16,869 nt of DNA from Pseudomonadota bacterium (GTDB taxonomy: Bacteria; Myxococcota_A; Polyangia; Fen-1088). The stretch lies in contig JAEXQJ010000214.1 of assembly GCA_023438785.1 (NCBI GenBank), forward strand, positions 1-16,869. The letters are read 5' to 3'. The position numbers and the translations under genes were made by a program. Each line of letters begins with the position of its first letter. The stretch's first letter is position 1. Shown here piece by piece: positions 1 to 9,814 of this stretch. The notes beneath the pieces were generated by a model. It was not told the origin of the DNA. It made no database searches and saw only the letters and a list, made by a program, of their open reading frames with translations.

Positions 1-33
1 CTCGACTGGTCGACCAGGCACCCGCTGCGGGCG

Positions 34-66
34 GGCGACCGGGGCGCGCGCCACTTCCCGGTCGCC
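34..66 (-). terminator. Inverted repeat after the phospholipase-like gene, possible terminator
   Basis: GGCGACCGGG (34-43) and CCCGGTCGCC (57-66) form a perfect 10-bp stem with a 13-base loop, starting about 20 bases beyond the stop codon of the phospholipase-like gene. There is no T-tract, so this may be a Rho-type or mRNA-stabilising hairpin. A separate 12-bp perfect palindrome, CTGGTCGACCAG, is at 6-17. Confidence 0.4.
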
Positions 67-85
67 GCAGCCAGCTCCCCCCGGT

Positions 86-1051
86 CTACTCCAGGTTTGT
101 GGACATCAGCTCGAGCGCCTTCGAGCAGAAAGCGAGGGCGCGGATGCACACGGAGCGCGCCTCGTCCTCCGAGATCTTGCCCTCACGCGCCTGCTTCGCG
201 TTGACGCCTCGGTTGAGCCACGCCTGGGTGAACTTGCCGCTGACCTGCACGACGTCTCTGACCGTCTTGACCGTCCTGTGGTCCAGGTTCTTGGCCTTCC
301 GGTAGGCCTGGACCTCAACCGCCAGCTCCTTGAGTTTTTCGTCCATCTTCGCGGTGTCGGTGCAGTGGCCCACCAGAGTCTGCCAGTGCTTCCACAGCTC
401 CGCCTCCCAGGCCGAGTGGCCGTCCAGAAGCGTGCCGGTGTTGTGGTGTGCGCAGCAAGAATCCATCACGAAGTGAAGCGTGAACCCGACCGATTTGGCC
501 CAATTGGTCGTCTCCCCCGCCTGCGCGTAGGCAGGGGCCAGGCTGTCTCCGTAGTAAGAAGCCACGACGTCCGCCGACGGGAATTGGAACCTGCTCAGGA
601 TCGTCCCCTTGGCGTCCTGGACCGCCCTGGCCATGGGAGAGTCCGCCAACTCTTGCGCGCCCCATCCATAGGCCTGCGCCCTGGTGTCGTACTTGACGGT
701 CGTTGAGGTCAGTTCCATGCCGGCTTTGCCGATCGTCTCCAGCATGCCCAGAGACCCGTCGTGGTCCCACTTGTAGCCGCGAAAATCGCACTCGTCGGCG
801 ACGAGGAAATGCTGGAACGCGGACAGATTGTTCCCGTCAAACTCGTACATGTCCGAGAAGTGGAACGCGGTGTCCAGGTACACGTCGCGGATTCGGTCCG
901 GCGCGGAAGCATAGTTGGCGTACCACTTGAGGTTATCCGGGTTGCCGTAGAGCACACCGAGCGCCTGCTCGGTTTTGCCGGTCAGCTCGGGGGTGTTCTT
1001 GATGATGGCCAGGGTCTGCAGCGCCAGGGTCTCGTGATGGGTTTCTTTCAT
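86..1051 (-). CDS. Zinc-dependent phospholipase C / P1-nuclease-fold hydrolase
   Basis: A 321-residue protein that carries the metal-ligand pattern of zinc-dependent phospholipase C (Clostridium alpha-toxin/B. cereus PLC fold). Seen: THH at residues 4-6, APD at 50-52, FHFSD at 63-67, then His193, Asp197, His203, His212 and Glu216, giving HxxxD-x5-H-x8-HxxxE. In the known enzymes the equivalent residues bind three zinc ions used to hydrolyse phosphodiesters such as phospholipid head groups. The first helix (THHETLALQTL) fits the position of the early zinc-binding His. The ATG at 1051 is chosen because GAGG lies 7 bases upstream; an in-frame extension to 1195 is Arg/Pro-rich and overlaps the neighbouring gene. 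No signal peptide or membrane segment is visible, unlike the secreted toxins, and there is no C-terminal PLAT domain. It lies about 80 bases downstream of the envelope cassette on the same strand. Fold assignment fairly sure; substrate unknown (nuclease or phosphatase activity possible). Confidence 0.72.
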   Translation of the reverse strand: MKETHHETLALQTLAIIKNTPELTGKTEQALGVLYGNPDNLKWYANYASAPDRIRDVYLDTAFHFSDMYEFDGNNLSAFQHFLVADECDFRGYKWDHDGSLGMLETIGKAGMELTSTTVKYDTRAQAYGWGAQELADSPMARAVQDAKGTILSRFQFPSADVVASYYGDSLAPAYAQAGETTNWAKSVGFTLHFVMDSCCAHHNTGTLLDGHSAWEAELWKHWQTLVGHCTDTAKMDEKLKELAVEVQAYRKAKNLDHRTVKTVRDVVQVSGKFTQAWLNRGVNAKQAREGKISEDEARSVCIRALAFCSKALELMSTNLE

Positions 1052-1062
1052 GGTCGCACCTC
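1052..1062 (-). promoter_or_regulatory. Ribosome binding site fixing the start of the phospholipase-like gene
   Basis: On the minus strand GAGG (1059-1062) is followed by a 7-base spacer and the ATG at 1051. This supports the short 321-residue form over the 144-base in-frame upstream extension. Confidence 0.6.
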
Positions 1063-1131
1063 GGAATGGTGGGTTAGTGGGACGTGGGAGGATCAGGCGC
1101 GGGTAGGCGGTGAGGGTGGGACGAGAGCCGC

Positions 1132-3225
1132 TCAGAACGGGTCGTCGACGCGGATGACGGCGCCAATGGTGCCGCCCAGCTTGTCCGTGTCCCACCGGGC
1201 TCCGTTGTGGCCGTGGCGTACGACTCCGCTCTCATCGAACACCGTCTCGTAGACCTCGTTGGGGAACAGGCCCCGCACCTGCATTCCGGCCGTGAGCCCG
1301 CGGATCAGCTCGTAGCCCACTTCGCCTCGGAGGGTCACCAGCCAGTCCAGCGGGGACTTCCGGTCATCGCGCTCGAAGACGACATACGAGAGTCCTCCGC
1401 CCAGCGATCCGCCGAAACGCCACGGCGAGCTCGGCCGGTACAGCGTGAGGCCAAGCTCGGCGAACAAGCGCCACACCAACACCGAATCCATCGTCCCCTC
1501 GCAGGCGTGCGAGTTGCGGCTCGATTCCTGATTGGGCTTGTTGCTCAGCATTTCATAGCAGTAGGGGCTACTGGCCAGCAGGACCCCGAGGCGCAATTCC
1601 GGTTTCAAGTTGGGTTTCGTGGCGAAACCGGTGCGTGCCCCGAAGATCGCATCCAGCTCACCTGCCGGCCCAAAGCGCCCCCGGCCGGACCTGAGGCCGC
1701 GCAGGCCCGCCGCTACAGCCACGGCAGGGACCATTCTGGTCTTGCGCAGGTCCTCCGGAGCAGGGACCGCGATGCCCTCCGACGAGCTTTGGTAGGGAAG
1801 ATGCTCCAGCCGGTAGTCGAGGCGTCCTTGGTAGGTCACCGTGATTCTGTCCTCGCAGTCCAGCTCCGGAATGCGTATCTGATTGGTCTCCAGCCCAACC
1901 CGATGCTCCCTGCCCTCCGGGGTCCGAACCTCCAGGTAATCGATCTCTCCCCCGGACAGCTTGCCCGCTTCCTCCCGGCGCACGCGAAGCGCATCAAGCA
2001 GCGACGGACACGCGCGGCAGTGGGTCGATCGCATCAGGCATGGCGTCCTGGGCTCCTCGCAGGATGAGGATTCCGTCCGACAGGCCTGGCACGCGCGTCC
2101 TCCGCTCTTCCACAGCGCCTCGTCGCTGGGGTCGACCTCCGGCCATTGCCAGTTCAACGCGACTCTTCTGCGTTCCTCCGGGGTGAACCCCTGAAGGACC
2201 TGCCCCGGATAGCCCAGGGTCTCGTCCCAGAATTGATTGGCCGAGCGGCCTTTGTGCCGCAGCCGGATCTTCGCCGGGAAACGGATCTTCCCGCTGCAAC
2301 CGTTGAAGCGGCAGGCGCCCTCGCCGGGGATGGTACTCGCGCACGACACGCGATCCATGAGCCACGCGACGTCCGGGCAACTGTCCTTCGGGCTGAGGCA
2401 GTGGCGCCGCCATTCGAACCAAAAGCGGCTGACGCCGAGCTCGACCTGTGCGGCGGGCAGGGGCAAGGCCGTGGTGGCCTCGAGCTCGTGCCCGCAGGCT
2501 TTCGCGCTGATGATGGTGGCCCCCGTCTCGGCGATGGGCACCGTGCAGAAGGCCCGCGCGCCCGATCGATCCAGCGGACACGGCGTGCTCGGCACAAGCG
2601 GTCCGCCGGCAGAATCCGAAAACGAGATCGGCTCCCTGGCTTGCTCTTCTCCGCACTCGAACTGCGGAAAAGACAGCCAGCGCTCGACACACCTGGGGAC
2701 CAATTGCACGCGCGCCCAATAGTTCTGGTTGTTCGTGGGGAAGGGAACTGATTGCCGCTCCCAGTAGTGCCCGCCTGCCACTGAGATCTTCCCGGTCGAG
2801 CCAGCCAGAAGCTCGTTCCGCGCGATCCTGATCTCGAGATGGGCCACGCTTCCGGCGAGCTCCACCTTGTCGATCCCGACGTCCGCCACCCTCATGATGA
2901 GGACGCGACCCTCGGCCTCCCGTGTGCAGAGCATCCGCTCTTCTTCCCCCCACGAGGTGACGCTTCGGTAGCAGTGCTTGGGATCCTCCTGCTGACGATT
3001 CGGAGGCCTTGCCCCGAACTTCTTCTGCCACTCGGCCTCCTTTTGCCCGGTGATGCCGGCAGACAACACGCAGAGCTGGGCAGGAGGCGCCTCGCCCAGT
3101 GTATCCAGGTCAATCGCCAGGTGCGCGGCAACGGCTACCCCAGGGCAAATCAGGTCCCACAAGAACAGCACGGCCACCACAACCAGGCCGCTCCTCGTCG
3201 CCGTGCAGCGAAGTCTGGTCGCCAC
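1132..3225 (-). CDS. Secreted Cys-rich protein with beta-barrel-like C-terminus (third gene of envelope cassette)
   Basis: A 697-residue protein of no family I recognise. The GTG start at 3225 is chosen because GGGGAGG lies 7 bases upstream; the longer in-frame ORF to 3591 is Arg/Ser-rich shadow sequence. Residues 1-34 form a signal peptide (basic N-terminus, LVVVAVLFLWDL core, AVAA near the cut site). The mature body contains about 22 cysteines, including close pairs (ACQAC, HCRAC), which suggests disulfides in an oxidising compartment. The last 190 or so residues alternate hydrophobic and polar residues in Gly-rich strands (FAELGLTLY, GGSLGGGLSYVVF, LVTLRGEVGYEL, GTIGAVIRVDDPF) and end in Phe, as in small outer-membrane beta-barrels. 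Its start is one base after the stop of the membrane-protein gene, so the two are very probably co-translated. Outer-membrane location and partnership with the two upstream gene products are inference. Confidence 0.75.
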   Translation of the reverse strand: MATRLRCTATRSGLVVVAVLFLWDLICPGVAVAAHLAIDLDTLGEAPPAQLCVLSAGITGQKEAEWQKKFGARPPNRQQEDPKHCYRSVTSWGEEERMLCTREAEGRVLIMRVADVGIDKVELAGSVAHLEIRIARNELLAGSTGKISVAGGHYWERQSVPFPTNNQNYWARVQLVPRCVERWLSFPQFECGEEQAREPISFSDSAGGPLVPSTPCPLDRSGARAFCTVPIAETGATIISAKACGHELEATTALPLPAAQVELGVSRFWFEWRRHCLSPKDSCPDVAWLMDRVSCASTIPGEGACRFNGCSGKIRFPAKIRLRHKGRSANQFWDETLGYPGQVLQGFTPEERRRVALNWQWPEVDPSDEALWKSGGRACQACRTESSSCEEPRTPCLMRSTHCRACPSLLDALRVRREEAGKLSGGEIDYLEVRTPEGREHRVGLETNQIRIPELDCEDRITVTYQGRLDYRLEHLPYQSSSEGIAVPAPEDLRKTRMVPAVAVAAGLRGLRSGRGRFGPAGELDAIFGARTGFATKPNLKPELRLGVLLASSPYCYEMLSNKPNQESSRNSHACEGTMDSVLVWRLFAELGLTLYRPSSPWRFGGSLGGGLSYVVFERDDRKSPLDWLVTLRGEVGYELIRGLTAGMQVRGLFPNEVYETVFDESGVVRHGHNGARWDTDKLGGTIGAVIRVDDPF

Positions 3226-3239
3226 GCTATGGCCTCCCC
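3226..3239 (-). promoter_or_regulatory. Strong Shine-Dalgarno coupling two cassette genes (GTG start)
   Basis: GGGGAGG (3233-3239, minus strand) lies inside the last codons of the upstream gene, with a 7-base spacer containing that gene's TAG stop before the GTG at 3225. This decides the start and indicates translational coupling. Confidence 0.65.
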
Positions 3240-5179
3240 TGCCGCCGGTCCTCGCAGATTGTGGAACGCGAACACCAACTCGGGACGAATCCGCGCTTCT
3301 CCCCCCGCACGCCGTCCACGCACTCCTCCTCCGAGATGAGCTGCCCCGCGCGCGTGAGCCAGCAGGGACCACTTGCACGCGCGGTGCAGGAGGCATCGTC
3401 GCGGCACTCCACGTGCACCAGCCGGCTGGTTCCTGCGGACAGCTTGACCTCGCCCTGTCCGATCGTGCCCGTCCACAGCCAGTCACGATCGGCCTGCCCG
3501 TTGCTCCACATGACCCGCGCACCATGCTTGAGGACCTTGAGCGCATTCGCAGGCACGCCCTCGCTCGCTTCGACGCTCCGTAACTCGACAAAGAACCATG
3601 CGCCGCGTACGGAGGCGCCGGGGCCGCCGTCGGCCGCGTCGCGAGCCCCGACCAGCACGGCCGGCACTGCCGAAGGGGGATCGTTCGTTGGTCTGTCGGG
3701 CCCGGTCACCGTGCCCCAGTAGCCAAGCGAGGCGCGGTAGATGCGCACGCTCGCGGACGCCCACTCCGTCGGCAACTCGATCTTCCAGCCCCGATGCGGC
3801 GACCAGTCCGCGTCCAGGTGCAACTCGACGTCGTCCAAATCGCCGGACCAGCAGAGGGGGATCGCACTGATGGCGCTGCCGTCCGCAGCGACGAACTGGG
3901 CAAAGCCGTCCTTGCCACGGAGGACCAGCCGGGCAAGGTGCTCGCCCGATCGAATGAGCCAGCACTTGCCAGCGGCGCTTTCCTGACCTGGCTGCAGCAG
4001 CGCATGCCCGACGGTGCGCCCGCTGACCTCCACGTCGGCCGCGACCCACTTGGCACCGCGGGACGCAGGCACTATGACCTCTGTCTGACCGGGAACGATC
4101 CCGTTCACGAACACCTCGCGAATCGCCCCGTCGCCGCGTAGGCGCAGCGCCATGGGGCTGCTCGCGCCCCGGAATTTCCGCAGGCGAAAGTCCTCGCCCT
4201 CGCTCGGCAACCGACAGGTGCCGCCCGCGGTGGTGCCCGGCGAGCATGCCACCTTCACCGTCGTCGGACCGAGCGCCTCCGCGCTGATCTTCAGAGTCTT
4301 GGACGGGTCATCGAGCTGCCAGACGAATTCGGCCGGCCTGCAGCGACCTGTTCTCCGCCATTCCCGCTGGACCTCCGCTGTCAGCTCCGGCACTCCCTTG
4401 AGCGCGCAGCCGTACTGAACGCTGCCGAGCAAGCCCAGACGCACCAGCCAGGGCAGCGAGGCGTCATCCCGCAGCGCCGCGCACTCTCCGTTGGCGCCGG
4501 GCAACGCGCAGAAGGTCGCCTTCTCGCTGGGCTTGCGATCCCCCCAGAAGGCGTGCACCTCGCCGGGGTCGAGCTTGTCGTTCGGGCCCCCCACGAGCTC
4601 GATGGTGTCGCCCGTTCGGTTGATCTGGACCTTCGCCCCCTGGGAGACCACCGCCGGAACCACGAGTGAGATCACAAAGGCTGCCAGGGCCCAGGGCAGG
4701 CCGTGCAGCCTATCGAGCAGCCAATCGCGCATCGGCGAGTAAACCAGCGCCCCGAGGGTCACCCCGCCAACGCCCCAGCCATACACCTGCTCCAGGCCTG
4801 ACACCACCTGAGGTAGGGCGAGGGCCATGTAGACGCCGGCGAGGACCAGCAGTCCGGTGGCGGCGCGGGCCAGGGTCCGGTTTCCGGGCGTGGCCACTCC
4901 GAAGGCGATCGAGGTCAAGGGGGCATCGCCCCCGGAGGGCCCCCACAGGCTGAGCGTCACGTGGCGGCGCCGCCAAAAGCTCGCTTTGCCGAGTCTGCAC
5001 AGGCGCCCCTGCCCGGACTTGAGGTGGGTCGGCTCCTCGCCGCCCTTCACCTGCAGCTCGGCGTCCCTCCAGTCGGCCGGGACATCCTCGACGGTGATGA
5101 ACGCGTTCACCTCTCCACGCAGGTAGAGGAGCGCACCAGGCGAGATTCGGGCTCCGTCGATTTCGGCGTTCAGTCGCAC
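3227..5179 (-). CDS. Three-helix membrane protein with Cys-rich periplasmic domain (second gene of envelope cassette)
   Basis: A 650-residue protein not recognised. The start is the GTG at 5179, preceded by GGGAGG with a 6-base spacer; it overlaps the 3' end of the lipoprotein gene by 10 bases. The N-terminal 100 residues are soluble and beta-rich. Three hydrophobic segments follow at roughly 103-121, 132-148 and 160-178, the last preceded by a basic loop (RDWLLDRLHG). Three spans put the two ends on opposite sides. The C-terminal 470 residues contain 14 cysteines, mostly spaced like disulfide pairs, against one in the N-terminal part, so the C-terminal part is probably periplasmic and the N-terminal domain cytoplasmic. 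The periplasmic part seems to consist of repeated beta-sandwich-like stretches, with motifs such as KCWLIRSGEHL and PCWLTRAGQLI near residues 385 and 610. It could link the cytoplasm to the lipoprotein and the barrel-like protein; that role is inference. Confidence 0.75.
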   Translation of the reverse strand: MRLNAEIDGARISPGALLYLRGEVNAFITVEDVPADWRDAELQVKGGEEPTHLKSGQGRLCRLGKASFWRRRHVTLSLWGPSGGDAPLTSIAFGVATPGNRTLARAATGLLVLAGVYMALALPQVVSGLEQVYGWGVGGVTLGALVYSPMRDWLLDRLHGLPWALAAFVISLVVPAVVSQGAKVQINRTGDTIELVGGPNDKLDPGEVHAFWGDRKPSEKATFCALPGANGECAALRDDASLPWLVRLGLLGSVQYGCALKGVPELTAEVQREWRRTGRCRPAEFVWQLDDPSKTLKISAEALGPTTVKVACSPGTTAGGTCRLPSEGEDFRLRKFRGASSPMALRLRGDGAIREVFVNGIVPGQTEVIVPASRGAKWVAADVEVSGRTVGHALLQPGQESAAGKCWLIRSGEHLARLVLRGKDGFAQFVAADGSAISAIPLCWSGDLDDVELHLDADWSPHRGWKIELPTEWASASVRIYRASLGYWGTVTGPDRPTNDPPSAVPAVLVGARDAADGGPGASVRGAWFFVELRSVEASEGVPANALKVLKHGARVMWSNGQADRDWLWTGTIGQGEVKLSAGTSRLVHVECRDDASCTARASGPCWLTRAGQLISEEECVDGVRGEKRGFVPSWCSRSTICEDRRQGRP

Positions 5180-6603
5180 GTCAGACCTCCCAAGCAGAAC
5201 TGCGCCGTCAATCGCGGGGGCGCAGAACCGGGGCCAACGCCGTCGGCCGTGGCATTCGCGACGCACGCGCCGGCATCGGTCGCCTCGCTCGCGGTCGAGC
5301 CGGAACCATCGAACCACGCGGACGGCAGGCAGAGGCCCAGGTACCCGGCTGGTGTGCCCCGCGGGTGAGCGCAGACGTGCGCTTCGTCGGACAGGATGCC
5401 GAACGCCTCACCGCAGTGTTCGTTCGTCGCGCAGCGGCTTCGGCAGATGCCCTCGTAGCAGGTACCGAACCCCTGGATGCGCGGCTCGGTGCAGTTGAGC
5501 CCATCGGTGTGCTCGAACGGAGCCGCGCAATCGGAGACCACGAGCGGCGGCTCCCATTCATTGAGGCTGAGCTGCGCGCAACGACTGCCCATGCAGCGCC
5601 CGATCACGTAGGACGCCTGAGCGCACAACTGTCCCTCCGTGCAGGCGGTGCACGCCGCGATCGGCGTGGCGGGCCCGCTCTGATTGGGCACCTCCGGGAC
5701 GCCCGAATCGCCTGAGCCGCTCAATGGGAGGGCATCGCTCTCCAGCGGCTCGCACTCGCCGCGCACGCAGCGTCCGATGGTCTGGGGCGCCATGCACAGT
5801 CGCCCCATTCCACTCTCGGATTGCCCGGAGCAATTGGTCAGCACCGACTGCGACTCAGGCAGCTCGTTCAACGCCACGCCCAGCAGCCGGGTCGCGCCCA
5901 CGATGCGATCTTGGCTGAAGGCGATGCACCCGATCCGGAGCGCGGAGAGGATTCGATAGCCGGCAACCTCCGGCGCCACCGTCTCCTGGGATCTGAGCTG
6001 GAACAGGGTGGTCAGCAGCGGTTGCGCACACGAGGTCTGCGGAGTCGAGGTCAGGTCGCCCACGCCGAACTGGATGGTCTGGGGATCGGCCGCACCGCTG
6101 CCCTCGATGCGAAACATGTGGCTGCGGTAGATGGACGTGGCCGCGTCCTTCACGTAGCCCAGGTCTCCGGTCTCCAGCAGGGGCTCGGCCACGAAGAGCG
6201 AGCAGGCCAGCGCCTCAACCTGCTTGGTCAGGATGGCCTCGTATAGGGCATCCCCGGCAGCATCCTCGGTGCGCCTCAACTCGATTTCCGGGACTCCGAA
6301 GCCGGACGTCAGAGCGTCCGCATCGATGGTGGGGAACATAGTGGGCAAGCACTGGCCCCGTTGCCCGGGCCTGGCCGTGCATCCTGTGCCGGCCGGGCAG
6401 GTCCCCTCGCCGTCGGCACAGGCCAGCGGCTCGGGGCTCCAGCCCGCGGAGACGCACAGTGACTGCCGCTCCGTCCGTTCGGCGCAGCTCCAGAGCGAAG
6501 CCACCAACGGAACGCTCAAGCCAAGGGGCAGGAGCTTGCCCGGCCTTGCAGGCCTCCACGTCTTGCCTCCGACAGGATTCCGCTGTCCGCTCCGTCGTCG
6601 CAT
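5170..6603 (-). CDS. Predicted Cys-rich lipoprotein (first gene of envelope cassette)
   Basis: A 477-residue protein without a recognised family. The ATG at 6603 has GGGAG about 5 bases upstream; a GTG at 6615 is a possible alternative. The basic N-terminus and a hydrophobic stretch end in a lipobox-like LWSC, with Cys40 as the putative lipidated residue, so it is probably anchored in a membrane facing the periplasm or outside. Cys-rich modules lie just after the anchor (CADGEGTCPAGTGC) and in the last 200 residues (CTACTEGQLC, GTCYEGICRSRC, NEHCGEAF), resembling short disulfide knots. The middle (about residues 90-270) is Cys-poor and may form a globular, mostly helical domain. A linker rich in Ser, Gly and Pro lies near residue 300. 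It opens a three-gene run whose reading frames touch or overlap. The lipobox Trp at -2 is unusual, so lipidation is probable rather than certain. Confidence 0.72.
   Translation of the reverse strand: MRRRSGQRNPVGGKTWRPARPGKLLPLGLSVPLVASLWSCAERTERQSLCVSAGWSPEPLACADGEGTCPAGTGCTARPGQRGQCLPTMFPTIDADALTSGFGVPEIELRRTEDAAGDALYEAILTKQVEALACSLFVAEPLLETGDLGYVKDAATSIYRSHMFRIEGSGAADPQTIQFGVGDLTSTPQTSCAQPLLTTLFQLRSQETVAPEVAGYRILSALRIGCIAFSQDRIVGATRLLGVALNELPESQSVLTNCSGQSESGMGRLCMAPQTIGRCVRGECEPLESDALPLSGSGDSGVPEVPNQSGPATPIAACTACTEGQLCAQASYVIGRCMGSRCAQLSLNEWEPPLVVSDCAAPFEHTDGLNCTEPRIQGFGTCYEGICRSRCATNEHCGEAFGILSDEAHVCAHPRGTPAGYLGLCLPSAWFDGSGSTASEATDAGACVANATADGVGPGSAPPRLTAQFCLGGLTCD
5180..5191 (-). promoter_or_regulatory. 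Shine-Dalgarno within the lipoprotein gene for the next gene
   Basis: GGGAGG (5186-5191, minus strand), a 6-base spacer, then the GTG at 5179, all before the lipoprotein gene's TGA (5170-5172). The overlap and strong site decide the start and point to coupled translation. Confidence 0.6.
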
Positions 6604-6703
6604 CCGCTCTCCCACTCAGCACGGGTTCCGTGCCTCGCACCAAATCCTCCGCCTGACGGGCACAGGCTAACAGCTCGGGTGTGTCCGCTGGCCGCTGCGC
6701 GCA

Positions 6704-6732
6704 TTAATACCCCAACGTGCCGCAGGGCACAA
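6704..6732 (-). promoter_or_regulatory. Candidate sigma-70-type promoter of the envelope cassette
   Basis: On the minus strand TTGTGC (6727-6732) and TATTAA (6704-6709) are separated by exactly 17 bases, about 100 bases before the lipoprotein start. The match is 3 of 6 and 4 of 6 to the consensus hexamers. The TATTAA lies in an AT-rich spot unusual for this DNA. An inverted repeat GTGCC-4-GGCAC (6717-6730) fills the spacer and could be an operator. Confidence 0.3.
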
Positions 6733-6863
6733 GTCGATGGTCCGCCCGGACTGAGAGCACGCGCACGGGCGCTGACCACGATTGTGCGAATGGCTTTCGA
6801 GCGCACGCAGTTGTGCCCCGAAGACTCCGCCTGATTCACGGCGGGCTATGTATGACTCGCCCT

Positions 6864-6896
6864 CCTGCGCAGGCGCGAGCCGCCTCGCGAGAGGCG
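6864..6896 (-). terminator. Hairpins downstream of the fibro-slime gene, possible terminator
   Basis: CGCCTC (6881-6886) and GAGGCG (6891-6896) form a 6-bp stem with a 4-base loop, about 22 bases past the TAG of the fibro-slime gene. It is followed by the palindrome CCTGCGCAGG (6864-6873). No T-tract is present, so the assignment is tentative. Confidence 0.3.
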
Positions 6897-6917
6897 CTTA
6901 CGCGAGGGTTATCTCGC

Positions 6918-9383
<2,466 letters not shown>

Positions 9384-9814
9384 GACGAAGCGCCTTTCTC
9401 CGGGATGTTTCGCTGAATCGATTCTCATGCGGCCGGAATGATTGAGGCCGACGGATTCGCTCGGAATTCGGCAAGCGAGGGCGATGGATACCGGAAGCTG
9501 CGTGGTTGGGGTGAAGCGAAGACCTAGGACTGCTTAGGCACGCAGGGCGATCGACAGGTACACCAAGGTCGGGTCGCGCCGGCGTGCGCGGCTATTCTGG
9601 ATTCTCACGCGGACAACTGCAAGAGGCGCGGAGCAGCAGGGGGCCGCGCCTCTTGGCCCGCCCGCTACCGTGACCGTGCTCACCAACCTGGTGTCCAGGC
9701 CTGCCCATGAGAGCCGGGCCGAGGCGCCCCTGCCACAGGGAGGCCGCTTCGGACTCGTGAGTTGCCTCCCGATTCTGGGCGCGGACGTCACCCAAAGGCG
9801 GCTGGCGGTGGTAG
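9384..9814. other. Non-coding region upstream of the fibro-slime gene
   Basis: No convincing gene on either strand. It should hold the fibro-slime promoter, but no clear -35/-10 or -24/-12 pair was found. A 10-bp palindrome GAATCGATTC lies at 9415-9424, about 30 bases before the chosen start. The strongest element is the long hairpin at 9620-9655. Short minus-strand ORFs of 95 and 110 codons exist here but lack ribosome sites and recognisable content. Confidence 0.5.
9620..9655. repeat. Perfect 12-bp inverted repeat (strong hairpin)
   Basis: CAAGAGGCGCGG (9620-9631) and CCGCGCCTCTTG (9644-9655) pair without mismatch around a 12-base loop. No T-tract follows on either strand. It may be a terminator, an mRNA-stabilising structure or the end of a mobile or REP-like repeat. 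Confidence 0.6.

Larger units (their letters stand above)
6604..6917. other. Intergenic region between the fibro-slime gene and the envelope cassette
   Basis: This stretch of 314 bases has no credible gene. Towards 6918 it holds short inverted repeats that may end the fibro-slime transcript, and near 6704-6732 a candidate promoter for the cassette. The rest shows nothing I can name. A long plus-strand ORF that begins here runs into the antisense of the Cys-rich gene and is not believed. Confidence 0.6.

Noticed and set aside
1207..2751. Long plus-strand ORFs of 286 and 201 codons opposite the barrel-like gene
   Set aside because: They overlap a gene with a signal peptide, good ribosome site and coupled start. 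Their own products are Arg/Pro/Ala-rich and lack recognisable motifs, as expected in high-GC antisense frames.
1994..3031. 345-codon minus-strand ORF
   Set aside because: Same strand, different frame inside the 697-residue gene; low-complexity Arg/Gly/Ala composition, no start signal.
3226..3591. In-frame N-terminal extension of the barrel-like protein
   Set aside because: The extension is Arg/Ser-rich and deeply overlaps the upstream gene, while the GTG at 3225 starts a clean signal peptide behind GGGGAGG.
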